Shown here in pieces: positions 35,732 through 46,368 of a stretch of DNA of 64,000 nt. The translations under genes were made by a program, and so were the position numbers. The notes below the pieces were generated by a model. It was given only the letters and a program-made list of their open reading frames with translations, did no database searches and was not told where the DNA came from. Numbering within the stretch: position 1 is the stretch's first letter; each line of letters begins with the position of its first letter. This DNA is from Alphaproteobacteria bacterium (GTDB lineage: Bacteria > Pseudomonadota > Alphaproteobacteria > Micropepsales > Micropepsaceae). The stretch is taken from the NCBI GenBank assembly GCA_019247845.1, contig JAFBAL010000018.1:44333-108332 (forward strand), read 5' to 3'.

Positions 35732-35747
35732 ATTGCACTAACGTATG
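35732..35747 (-). promoter_or_regulatory. Regulon element, copy upstream of molybdenum hydroxylase operon
   Basis: On the minus strand CATACGTTAGTGCAAT, 52 bases before the ATG of the 2Fe-2S subunit gene. It matches the element at 27128 at 14 of 16 positions and is in the same orientation relative to the gene it precedes. Binding by the FixJ-like regulator is inferred. Confidence 0.65.
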
Positions 35748-35777
35748 ATGCCGCACCGTCATATTTTACCCGGCCGA

Positions 35778-35789
35778 CACCAAAGTATG
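35778..35789 (-). promoter_or_regulatory. Second core of the regulon element in the divergent region
   Basis: On the minus strand CATACTTTGGTG, matching the 12-base core CATACNTTNGTG of the other copies; the CAAT extension is missing. Its core is exactly 42 bp, about four helical turns, from the core at 35736-35747. It lies 54 bases before the start of the single-domain regulator gene on the opposite strand, so it may serve either direction. Confidence 0.5.
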
Positions 35790-35843
35790 ATGGAGTCCCG
35801 GCGCCCGACGGCGCATCCTTCCCACCCGCGTTCAAAGAACACC

Positions 35844-36218
35844 ATGACCAAAAGCAAGACGCAGATTTTCGTGTCGGTCGTCGACGACGACGAGTCCATG
35901 CGGGAATCGCTTCCCGATCTTTTGCGGGAACTCGGCTTTGCGGCCCAGGCCTTCGATTCGGCGGAAGCGTTCCTCAACTCGGGCCTGATCGAGCATACCC
36001 GCTGCATGCTCCTCGACGTCTCCATGCCGGGCATGTCGGGCCCGGGCCTCAAGCAGGAGCTGGAGCGGCGCGGCCATCGCATTCCGGTCGTATTCATCAC
36101 CGCGCATGCCGAAGCGGCCGCGCGATCTGGCGTGGACACCGCCGCGACGCCCTGCCTGATCAAGCCTTTCAGCGACACCGCATTGCATGACGCCTTGAAG
36201 AAAGCTCTCGGCATATAG
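35844..36218 (+). CDS. Single-domain response regulator
   Basis: A 124-residue receiver with no output domain. Acidic pocket DDD (14-16), phosphorylation site Asp58 in [11 protein letters not shown], Thr86 and Lys107 in LIKPF are all present, so it should be phosphorylated. The ATG at 35844 is preferred; the frame is open back to 35745, but that part overlaps the regulatory elements. It precedes a FixJ-like regulator by 49 bases. Single receivers paired with PAS kinases often act as phosphate sinks or relay proteins; which applies here is unknown. Confidence 0.9.
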   Translation: MTKSKTQIFVSVVDDDESMRESLPDLLRELGFAAQAFDSAEAFLNSGLIEHTRCMLLDVSMPGMSGPGLKQELERRGHRIPVVFITAHAEAAARSGVDTAATPCLIKPFSDTALHDALKKALGI

Positions 36219-36267
36219 CATGGGGGTTCACATGGGTTTACAGTGCGAGCTTTCGAGGCCATCCGCC

Positions 36268-36891
36268 ATGGCATCGCCTGTCGTTTTCGTCGTCGATGAC
36301 GATATCTCCGTGCGTGAGTCTCTCGAGGCCCTTCTTCGCCACGAGGGATGGCAGACCGAGATTTTCGAATCCGCGCAGAGTTTCCTGGCGTGCCCGCGCC
36401 CGCTGACGCCCAGCTGCCTGATCCTGGACGTCAACCTGCCGGACCTGAACGGGCTCGAGCTTCAGGAGCGCATCCGCTCGGATGGCGCGCAAATCCCGAT
36501 CGTCTTCCTCACGGGTTACGGAGACGTGCCGATGACCGTGCGGGCGATGAAGGCCGGGGCTTGCGAATTCCTGACCAAGCCGTTCGACAACGATGTCCTT
36601 CTGGCCGCGGTCCGCGGCGCGATCGAGCGCAGCCGCGAAGCGTTGGCCGACGAGAGCCGGACGCGATTGCTGCAGGATCGCTTCGCGTCGCTCAGCGGGC
36701 GCGAGCGCGATGTCATGAAGCTCGTGGCGAAGGGGCTGTTGAACAAGCAGGTCGGGCACGAGCTCGGCATCAGCGAGATCACGGTCAAGGCGCATCGCGG
36801 CAAGGTCATGCAGAAGATGCAAGCCAGGTCTTTCGCCGATCTCGTCAACATGGCGGCGAAGCTTGGTCTCGCGCCGCCGCGCAGGGATTGA
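36268..36891 (+). CDS. FixJ/NarL-type response regulator with LuxR DNA-binding domain
   Basis: A 207-residue transcription factor. The receiver (5-120) has phospho-acceptor Asp54 in LILDVNLPD and Lys104 in LTKPF; the LuxR-type helix-turn-helix (about 142-200) reads LSGRERDVMKLVAKGLLNKQ and continues with GISEITVKAHR. It is the best candidate for the protein that binds the shared promoter elements. The ATG at 36268 is chosen because GAGG lies nine bases upstream; in-frame ATGs at 36220 and 36232 lack such a site. Located next to the sensor kinase gene cluster and divergent from the hydroxylase operon. Confidence 0.9.
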   Translation: MASPVVFVVDDDISVRESLEALLRHEGWQTEIFESAQSFLACPRPLTPSCLILDVNLPDLNGLELQERIRSDGAQIPIVFLTGYGDVPMTVRAMKAGACEFLTKPFDNDVLLAAVRGAIERSREALADESRTRLLQDRFASLSGRERDVMKLVAKGLLNKQVGHELGISEITVKAHRGKVMQKMQARSFADLVNMAAKLGLAPPRRD

Positions 36892-36927
36892 CGCCGGCCG
36901 ATACCGTCGCGCCGAAACCGCACCAGC

Positions 36928-36943
36928 AATACCATCGTGCAAT
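36928..36943 (+). promoter_or_regulatory. Regulon element, copy upstream of secreted hydrolase
   Basis: AATACCATCGTGCAAT on the plus strand, 54 bases before the hydrolase ATG and in the same orientation relative to transcription as the two minus-strand copies. It differs from the epoxide hydrolase copy at two of 16 positions and keeps the GTGCAAT half fully. The similar distance (52 and 54 bases) at two promoters supports a real site. Confidence 0.55.
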
Positions 36944-36997
36944 TGGCAGGAGCGCTCCCCGTCGGATGTATTCGCATCCGACTTGGAGGAGTGACCC

Positions 36998-37768
36998 ATG
37001 AAATCCGCAATCGCCGCTTTCGCCCTTGCCGCAGCCCTGTGCGCGCCGGCCGCTGCCGGGCCGAAGCCCACCATCGTCCTCGTCCACGGCGCGTTCGCCG
37101 ACTCGTCGAGCTGGAACGGCGTCGTGCCGATCCTGATGCGCGACGGCTATCAAGTCGTGGCCGCGGCCAACCCGCTTCGCGGACCCAAGAGCGACGGCGC
37201 CTATGTCCATGCGCTGCTCGCCACGATCAAAGGGCCGGTCGTTCTCGTCGGCCACTCCTATGGCGGCATGGTGATCAGCAATGCCGCGAACGGCGCACCG
37301 AACGTGAAAGCGCTGGTCTTCGTCGCGGCTTTCGCGCCGGAAGCCGGCGAAAGCGCCGGCGGCCTCGACGGCAAATATCCCGGCAGCCTGCTCACCCCCG
37401 CGCTCGCGCCGCCGGTTCCTCTGCCCGGCGGTGGCCATGATCTCTACGTGACGCAGGACAAATTCCACGACGCCTTCGCGCCCGACTTGCCTGAAGGTCC
37501 GGCGCGCGTCGCCGCTGTCGCGCAGCGTCCGATCACCGACATCGCCTTCGGCGAAGCCGCGGCGGCACCGGCGTGGAAGACCATTCCCGCCTGGTTCGTC
37601 TATGGCGATCATGACACCGCCATCCCGCCCAAGGTCCAGGCCTTCATGGCCGACCGCGTCCATGCGCGGGAGACCGTCGTCGTCAAAGGCGCCTCGCATG
37701 TCGTCATGATCAGCCATCCCGACGCCGTGGCGAAAGTGATCGAGGATGCGGCCGCCGGCGCGCGCTGA
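36998..37768 (+). CDS. Secreted alpha/beta hydrolase (serine nucleophile)
   Basis: A 256-residue exported hydrolase. A Sec signal (1-20, ending AAAG) is followed by a compact alpha/beta-hydrolase fold: HGAFADSSSW near 30-39, nucleophile Ser87 in VGHSYGG, an acid probably in YGDHDTAIPP and catalytic His234 in KGASHVVMISHP. This resembles the salicylate-esterase/EstC-like group common in soil bacteria. A strong GGAGG lies just before the ATG. Its promoter carries the shared regulon element, so I group it with the two minus-strand operons. Confidence 0.9.
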   Translation: MKSAIAAFALAAALCAPAAAGPKPTIVLVHGAFADSSSWNGVVPILMRDGYQVVAAANPLRGPKSDGAYVHALLATIKGPVVLVGHSYGGMVISNAANGAPNVKALVFVAAFAPEAGESAGGLDGKYPGSLLTPALAPPVPLPGGGHDLYVTQDKFHDAFAPDLPEGPARVAAVAQRPITDIAFGEAAAAPAWKTIPAWFVYGDHDTAIPPKVQAFMADRVHARETVVVKGASHVVMISHPDAVAKVIEDAAAGAR

Positions 37769-37848
37769 TCGCCGCCGGCCCGGCAGCAACGGCCGGAATT
37801 CGCGCCTGTCGGCCACGGGAGAGAAAGTCTCGGTTCGACCGGACGTAT

Positions 37849-37924
<76 letters not shown>

Positions 37925-38047
37925 GCCGCGGCGGGCGTTCGGCCCGCGCGAAGGGGCGGCCTATAGCAAGGCCGGGGCGGCCAGTCTACCCCCTTTGGCC
38001 GCCCCCTTCGTCCCTTGGCCTCCCCCGTGGCCACCCCCTTCCGGTCC

Positions 38048-39202
38048 TCAGATGATCCCCCCGGAATGGCGGGGAATCTCGACCTGGCGGTGGACGTGGA
38101 CGCTCATCAGGATGCCGAAGCCGAACATGACGCTCAGCATGGCCGTGCCGCCATAGGAAACCAGCGGCATGGGAATGCCCACCACCGGGATCAAGCCCAT
38201 GACCATCGCCCCGTTGATGAGGATATAGAAGAAGAAGTTGAGGGTGAGCCCCATCGCCACCAGCCGGCCGAACTGGCTGCGCGCGCTCATCGCGATCTGC
38301 ACGCCATAGCCGATCACGATCGCGAACAGCAGCAGAAGCGCGATCGAGCCCACGAAACCGAACTCCTCGCCGAAATTGGTGATGATGAAGTCGGAATGCT
38401 TCTCGGGCAGGAAGTTCAGCCGGCTCTGCGAGCCCTGCAGATAGCCCTTGCCCGTCAGCCCGCCCGAGCCGATGGCGATCTTGGCCTGGGTGATGTTCCA
38501 GCCGGCGCCCAGCGCGTCCGACTCGGGGTCCAGGAACGTCATCACGCGCGCCTTCTGGTAGTCGTGCAGGAAGAAGCGCCAGGCGACGGGCACCGCGCCG
38601 GCGACCGCGCCGACCGCCGGCGCGATCCACCACCACGACAGCCCCGCGAGGAACAGAAGCGAGACGCCGTCGGCGACCAGGATGATGGTGGTGCCGAGGT
38701 TGGGCTGCTTGAGCACCAGGAACGCTGGCATCGCGATCATCACCAGCGGGATGAGCAGCTTGACGGGCCTGGAGACGTCCTCGACCGAAAGCCCGTGCAG
38801 GAAGCGCGCGAGCGCCAGGATCAGCGAGATCTTCATCAGCTCGGATGGCTGGAGCTCGAGCGGCCCGAAGCTCAGCCAGCGCTGCGCGCCGAGCGCGGTG
38901 TGGCCCACCGCCAGCACCGCGACGAGAAGCACCAGCGACACCGCATAGGCCGGATAGGCGATGCTCATCCAGAAGCGGATGTCGGTCAGGGCCGCCGCGA
39001 CGAGCAGCACAAGGCCCACGGCGAAATAGGCCATCTGCTTGCCCGCCCAAGGCGAGAAGCTCGCCCCAGCGACCGAATAGAGCATCGCAAAGCCGACGCA
39101 GGCGATCAGCGTGATAAGCGCGACCAGGCCCCAATTCACCTCGTACAGCTTGTCCGCGACGGTCAGCGTGCGCTTGGCCGCGGCATAGGCGCGTATGGTC
39201 AT
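38048..39202 (-). CDS. rodA: RodA, SEDS peptidoglycan glycosyltransferase
   Basis: Polymerises lipid II during cell elongation in the inner membrane. The 384-residue protein has about ten membrane helices and SEDS signatures: LQPSELMKISLILALARF, KQPNLGTTIIL, the large loop with GKGYLQGSQSRLNFLPEKHSD broken by the Trp-rich SWWW helix, and the end VGIPMPLVSYGGT. The start overlaps the mrdA stop (ATGA); it is the last gene of the five-gene rod-shape operon. The 123 bases between its stop and tRNA-Lys hold only C-rich sequence. Confidence 0.96.
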   Translation of the reverse strand: MTIRAYAAAKRTLTVADKLYEVNWGLVALITLIACVGFAMLYSVAGASFSPWAGKQMAYFAVGLVLLVAAALTDIRFWMSIAYPAYAVSLVLLVAVLAVGHTALGAQRWLSFGPLELQPSELMKISLILALARFLHGLSVEDVSRPVKLLIPLVMIAMPAFLVLKQPNLGTTIILVADGVSLLFLAGLSWWWIAPAVGAVAGAVPVAWRFFLHDYQKARVMTFLDPESDALGAGWNITQAKIAIGSGGLTGKGYLQGSQSRLNFLPEKHSDFIITNFGEEFGFVGSIALLLLFAIVIGYGVQIAMSARSQFGRLVAMGLTLNFFFYILINGAMVMGLIPVVGIPMPLVSYGGTAMLSVMFGFGILMSVHVHRQVEIPRHSGGII

Positions 39203-41100
39203 GTCCGCTCTCCTGCGGTGGCGGCCTGGGCGGCGTTGACGGGATAGGCGGTCTTCAGCCCCAGCACGTCGCGCTGCTGGGCAAAGCGCAGCACGTCGCG
39301 CGCGACCTGCACCTGCGGATGCGGCGGCGCGTTGTGCTCGACGATGCAGGCGCAGGCATATTTCGGCTGCTGCACCGGCGCGAAGCCGATGAAGAGGCCG
39401 TGGTCGCGCAACGCCCAGGGAAGCTGTGCGTCCTTCTTGACGCCGCTGGCGCGCTCGGCCTTGCTGATGACGCGAACCTGCGCGGTGCCCGTCTTGCCCG
39501 CCATCTCCAGCCCCGCTTCCGCGATGCGCCAGGCAAAGGCGGTGCCGCCCGGCACGTTGGTCACCAGGTTCATGCCCGTCCGCACCGCGTCGAAGGCCTC
39601 GGCCGAGAACGGCAGGGGTGCGGCTTCCGCGCGGGGCTGCACCATGCCGCCCACGACATGGGCGAGCCTGGGCGTTACCGCCTTGCCGCTCGCGATCCGG
39701 GCGGCCAGCGTGCAGAGCTGCAGCGGCGTGGCGATGACATAGCCCTGCCCGATGCCGGCGCTGAGCGAGTCGCCGACCTGCCAGGGAATGCCCGTGCGGC
39801 GCAGCTTCCATTCGGTCGAGGGCATGAAGCCCGGCCGCTCGCCCGGGATCTCGATACCGGTGCGGTTGCCGAAGCCCAGCGCGACCGCGGCCTCGTGCAT
39901 CTTGTCGATGCCGAGCCTGCGCGCGACCTCATAGAAGAAGACGTCGCACGACACCTGGATGCCGCGCTTCAGGTCGACATGGCCGTGGCCGCCCTTCTTC
40001 CAGGCCCAGCAGTGGAACAGGTGATTGCCGAGCTGCATCGCGCCCGAGCAGTTGACGGTCAGATCCTTCAAGCCGTTCTGCATCGCGGCCAGCGCCATCG
40101 CGGGCTTGAAGGTCGAGCCCGGCGGATATTCGCCCGACACCGCCTTGTTGATCAGCGGCTTGTGATCGTCGGTCGTGAGCTGCTTCCACTCGTCGTTGGA
40201 GATGCCGACGTTGAACAGGTTGGGGTCGTAGCCCGGCGTCGAGGACAGCGCCAGCACGTCGCCCGTCTGCGCGTCCATCACCACGCAAGCCGCGCTCTCG
40301 CCGGCCAGCCGCTGATCGGTGAAATGCTGCAGCTCGCGGTCGATGGTGAGATAGATGTCCTTGCCCGGCCGCGCGGGATCGCTCGACAGCTCGCGGATGA
40401 CGCGGCCATAGGCGTTGACCTCGACGCGGCTGGCACCCGCCTGCCCACGCACCTCGGCGTCGTACGCCTTCTCGATGCCGCGCTTGCCGATGCGGAATCC
40501 GGGAAGATCGAGCAGCGGATCGGCGTCGTCGCCCGCCTTCTGCTTGTCGTCCAGCGAGACCGGCGCGACATAGCCGAGCAGATGCGAAAACTCGGCGCCG
40601 AAGGGATAGGAGCGCGTCTCGCCGACGTCCGGCTGAACGCCCGGAAGATAGGGAAGATGCTGGTTGATGAGCGCGAACTCGTCCCAGCTCAGGTTCTCGG
40701 CCACCACGACCGGCACGAACTTCTTGTTCATGGCGATGTCGTGCAGCACGCGCTTCTTCTGCTGGTCGGTGAGCTGGATGACGCGCGCGATGCTGTCCAG
40801 CGCCTTCTCGGTACCGCCGCTCGCCTGCTCGGCGACGAGCAGCAGGCGATAGTTGCGGCGGTTGTTGGCGAGCTCGATGCCGAAGCGGTCGAGGATGCGC
40901 CCGCGCGGCGGCGCGACCAGGCGCTCGTTGACGCGGTTGTCCTCGGCCGCGGTGCGGTAGAGATCGCCGTCGCGGATCTGCAGCTGATAGAGCCGCCCGC
41001 CCAGCGCGCACAGCACCGCCGTCATGCCGCCCGACATGATCAGCGTGCGCCGCGTGAAGGTCGCGTAGCGGCTTTTGTCCTTGCGGTCGAAGAGCGGCAT
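39199..41100 (-). CDS. mrdA: Penicillin-binding protein 2 (elongation transpeptidase)
   Basis: Cross-links peptidoglycan in the elongasome with RodA. The 633-residue protein has an N-terminal anchor (about 18-40), a dimerisation domain with PPRGRILDRFG, and the transpeptidase motifs: catalytic Ser in EYPPGSTFKP (SxxK), SAGIGQGY (SxN-like position) and MAGKTGTAQ (KTG). Start and stop overlap mreD and rodA. Length matches PBP2. Confidence 0.96.
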   Translation of the reverse strand: MPLFDRKDKSRYATFTRRTLIMSGGMTAVLCALGGRLYQLQIRDGDLYRTAAEDNRVNERLVAPPRGRILDRFGIELANNRRNYRLLLVAEQASGGTEKALDSIARVIQLTDQQKKRVLHDIAMNKKFVPVVVAENLSWDEFALINQHLPYLPGVQPDVGETRSYPFGAEFSHLLGYVAPVSLDDKQKAGDDADPLLDLPGFRIGKRGIEKAYDAEVRGQAGASRVEVNAYGRVIRELSSDPARPGKDIYLTIDRELQHFTDQRLAGESAACVVMDAQTGDVLALSSTPGYDPNLFNVGISNDEWKQLTTDDHKPLINKAVSGEYPPGSTFKPAMALAAMQNGLKDLTVNCSGAMQLGNHLFHCWAWKKGGHGHVDLKRGIQVSCDVFFYEVARRLGIDKMHEAAVALGFGNRTGIEIPGERPGFMPSTEWKLRRTGIPWQVGDSLSAGIGQGYVIATPLQLCTLAARIASGKAVTPRLAHVVGGMVQPRAEAAPLPFSAEAFDAVRTGMNLVTNVPGGTAFAWRIAEAGLEMAGKTGTAQVRVISKAERASGVKKDAQLPWALRDHGLFIGFAPVQQPKYACACIVEHNAPPHPQVQVARDVLRFAQQRDVLGLKTAYPVNAAQAATAGERT

Positions 41101-41627
41101 CAGAAGTCGCTCCGCAAGGGGCCGACCAGGCGCCGGTGCACGCCGCCTAAGAACATCGCGATGGGCACGTAGAAGATCACGCTCATCGCAAGCTCGCCCA
41201 TCACCGGCGCGAGCGGCGGCACGCGCCAGTACCAAAGCGCCTCGACGGCATAGGCGCTGGCGCAGGCGACCGCGGCCGCCGTCGCGAAGCCCAGGATTGC
41301 GCCCAGGCCCGAAAGCCCCGCGAAGGCGTCGCGCTGGCGGTCGATCAAGGCATAGGTGACGATGAAGGCGAAGGTCCAAACGCCCGCCGGCCCGCCGGAA
41401 AGCATGTCCTCGAGCAGCCCGACCGCGAAGGCCCAGAAAGGCGGCATCAGGTCGGGGCGCACGAGGCACCAGAAATAGATCGGCATCAGTCCGAGCAGCG
41501 GCGCCGGCACGATGCCGCCCAGGAACGACACCGGCAGGTTGGCGATCAATGTCCCCAGAAGCGCGAGCGTGACGGGAACGACCGCTGCCAGGATCCGGCT
41601 AGCCATGAACGAACTCGTCCGGTCCAT
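41100..41627 (-). CDS. mreD: Rod shape-determining protein MreD
   Basis: A 175-residue inner-membrane protein with five or six helices that links MreC and the PBP2/RodA pair. Family features include the Pro-rich opening LPVSFLGGIVPAPLLGLMPIYF and the segment WAFAVGLLEDMLSGGPAG. The ATG at 41627 has GAGG at a good distance; the GTG at 41633 is an alternative that would add two residues. One-base overlap with mrdA (TGATG). Confidence 0.92.
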   Translation of the reverse strand: MDRTSSFMASRILAAVVPVTLALLGTLIANLPVSFLGGIVPAPLLGLMPIYFWCLVRPDLMPPFWAFAVGLLEDMLSGGPAGVWTFAFIVTYALIDRQRDAFAGLSGLGAILGFATAAAVACASAYAVEALWYWRVPPLAPVMGELAMSVIFYVPIAMFLGGVHRRLVGPLRSDF

Positions 41628-41636
41628 CGCCACGCC

Positions 41637-42698
41637 TCACTGATCGTCCGCCGTGTCGGCGGGCGGCTGGGCGGTCGTGTCGGCCGGCTTGAGGGCCGGC
41701 TTGAGGGCCGGCTTCCGCGCGGGCGTCTTGGGCTGAGGTTGCGCCGGCACATGCGCAGCCGGCGCCGCGACCGCTTGGTTGCCGGCCGGCGCGGTCTGTT
41801 GAACCGGCGGCGGCGGTGGGGCCGCGGGCGGCAGGCCCGCCGCAGCGACGGGCAGATCCTTGGGCGTCGGCGCCGACGGCATCTCGATCGGATTCTTGAA
41901 GTCGACGATCTCGACGTCCTGGCTCGACGCCGGATCGGCCAGCAGCGCGACGCGGAAGCCGTGGCCGTCCGCGACCACCGTGCCGATGGGAAGGCCGGGC
42001 GGCAGGATGCCCCCGTCGCCGGACGAGATGACCTGGTCGCCCTCGTGCACCTGCGCGCCTTGCGCCAGCGTGTCGAGCGCCGGCGCCTTGGCGTTGTCGC
42101 CGGTCAGGATCGCCTGCGCATGGCCGGGCTCGATGACGACCGGAATGCGGCTGTTCAGGTCGCTGAGCAGGATCACCCACGAGGTGTGCTCGCCGGCCAG
42201 GAACACGCGCCCGATCATGCCGCGCGCGTCGACCACCGCCTGCCCCGGCTTGACGCCGTTGTCCTTGCCCGCGTCGAGGATCATGGTCTCGAGGAACGGA
42301 CGCTTGGCGCGGCCGATGACATGCGCCAGCACCGACGACAATGCCGGATCGGGCACCGCGTGCAGCAGCAGCTGATAGCGCTTCACCCGCGCCTGGAGCG
42401 TGACCGCATAGGTCTGCCACTGGCGCAGCCGCGCGTTCTCTTCCTTGAGGCGCACGTTTTCTTTGTAGACGCCGTAGCCTTCGCCGAGATCGGCCCACCA
42501 GCCCGAGATCCAGTCGAACGGCTGATGGACGACCTTGAGCCCCGGTGCCATCCAGTCGGTGACGCGCGCGCGCGCGCTGTCGAACAGCGTCGTCTGCGCC
42601 TTGCCGACGAGAACGATCGCGACGGCGAGCACGAAGAGAACGGCGAGCGGCATCTGATAACCGCGACTGCGCGTATTTCTCCAGGTGCCGTTGGCCAT
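41637..42698 (-). CDS. mreC: Rod shape-determining protein MreC
   Basis: A 353-residue periplasmic scaffold anchored by one helix (about 15-33), followed by a coiled coil (around 75-110, KENVRLKEENARLRQW) and the beta domain with KDNGVKPGQAVVD and SSGDGGILPPGLPIGTV. The last 80 residues are a low-complexity Pro/Ala-rich tail with a KPALKPALKPA repeat, longer than in the enterobacterial protein. ATG 42698 is chosen over TTG 42704. Confidence 0.94.
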   Translation of the reverse strand: MANGTWRNTRSRGYQMPLAVLFVLAVAIVLVGKAQTTLFDSARARVTDWMAPGLKVVHQPFDWISGWWADLGEGYGVYKENVRLKEENARLRQWQTYAVTLQARVKRYQLLLHAVPDPALSSVLAHVIGRAKRPFLETMILDAGKDNGVKPGQAVVDARGMIGRVFLAGEHTSWVILLSDLNSRIPVVIEPGHAQAILTGDNAKAPALDTLAQGAQVHEGDQVISSGDGGILPPGLPIGTVVADGHGFRVALLADPASSQDVEIVDFKNPIEMPSAPTPKDLPVAAAGLPPAAPPPPPVQQTAPAGNQAVAAPAAHVPAQPQPKTPARKPALKPALKPADTTAQPPADTADDQ

Positions 42699-42728
42699 GA
42701 CCAACCTACTCTCGCGCTTCGGCGCGAA

Positions 42729-44816
<2,088 letters not shown>

Positions 44817-44820
<4 letters not shown>

Positions 44821-46355
44821 GCGACGACATGATCCGCGTCGCCTGGGCCCGTTTGCCCGAATATCTGGGCCAGCACGTGCTGATCAGCGTCTCGGCGATC
44901 GCCATCGGCTTCCTGATCAGCCTGCCGCTGGCGGTGGCGGTGTCGCGCATAGGTTGGCTGCGCGGTCCGGCACTGGCCGCCGCCAGCGTGGTGCAGACGA
45001 TCCCGGGGCTGGCGCTGCTCGCTCTGTTCTATCCGCTGCTGCTGGCGCTGTCGGTCTTCACCCGGCACGCGTTCGGCTTCGGCTTCCGGGCGCTGGGCTT
45101 CCTGCCCGCGCTTTTGGCACTGACCCTCTACTCGATGCTGCCGGTCTTGAGGAACACGGTGGCGGCGCTGGCCGGCATCGACGCCGCCGTGTTGACCGCC
45201 GCGCGCGGCGTGGGGATGACGCCGCGCCAATCGCTGTGGCTGGTCGAGTTGCCCCTGGCCGCGCCGGTGATCATGGCGGGCCTGCGCACCGCCGCGGTCT
45301 GGGTGATCGGAACGGCGACCTTGTCCACGCCGGTCGGCCAGACGAGCCTGGGCAACTACATCTTCACCGGCTTGCAGACCGAGAACTGGGTCTTCGTGCT
45401 CTTCGGTTGCGTGGCTGCGGCCCTGCTCGCGCTGGTCATCGACCGGTTGCTGGCGCTGGCCGAGGACGGCTTCGCGCTGCGCTCGCGCGGCAGGCTGCTC
45501 GCGGCCGTCGCCGGATTGATCATCGTCGTCGGCGCGAGCCTGGCGCCGCTGTTCGGCGGCGAAGAGCGCCCCATCGTCATCGGCACCAAGAGCTTCGAGG
45601 AGCAATACATCCTGGGAGCCGTGATCGGCGACAAGCTCGACAAGGCAGGCTTCAAGACCGTGCGCCGCGACGGGCTGGGCTCGACGGTGATCTTCCACGC
45701 GCTCGAGGCCGGCGACGTCGACGTCTATGTCGACTATTCCGGCACGCTATGGACGACGCAGATGCATCGCGCCGACATGCCCGGACGCAAGGCAGTGCTC
45801 GGCCAACTCTCGGCATGGCTCAAGACGCGCGGCGACCGCTCCGTCGGCACGCTGGGCTTCGAGAACGCCTATGCCTTCGCGATGCGCCGCGACAAGGCCA
45901 AGGCGATGGGCATCGAGACGCTGGCCGATCTCGCGGCCTACGCGCCGCGCCTGAAGATCGGCGGCGATTTCGAGATCTTCAGCCGGCCGGAATGGGCGGC
46001 GGTGGTGAAGACCTATGGCCTGCACTTCGCCGCGCAGCGCCAATACCAGGCGAATTTCATGTATAGCGCCGTGGCGGACGGCGACGTCGACGTGATCTCG
46101 GCCTTCTCCAGCGACGGGCGCATCGCGCAATACGACCTGAAGCTCATCGGCGATCCGAAACAGGCGCTGCCGCCTTACGACGCCGTGCTGCTGGTCTCGC
46201 CGCGCCACGCAGGCGACGCCAAGCTGCTCGCCGCGCTCAAACCGCTGATCGGATCGATCGACCTGGGAACCATGCAGCGCGCCAACCTGATGGTCGACCG
46301 CAGCGACGACAAGAAGACGCCCGAGCAGGCGGCGGCCTGGCTAGCGCGGCACTGA
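44817..46355 (+). CDS. Fused permease and substrate-binding protein of the osmoprotectant importer
   Basis: A 512-residue fusion. Residues 1-215 are a BPD-type ABC permease with about five or six helices and the loop GVGMTPRQSLWLVELPLAAP (EAA motif). After a further helix (about 228-245) residues 250-512 form an OpuAC-type periplasmic binding domain: GTKSFEEQYILG, DGLGSTVIFHALEAGDVDVYVDYSGT broken after the first Asp-Val pairs, and a C-terminal Gln/Ala helix. The single chain places the receptor on its own permease, as in OpuA-like systems. Probable substrates are betaine, choline or carnitine. GTG start at 44817. Confidence 0.92.
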
Positions 46356-46368
46356 CGGCGCCGCCCGG

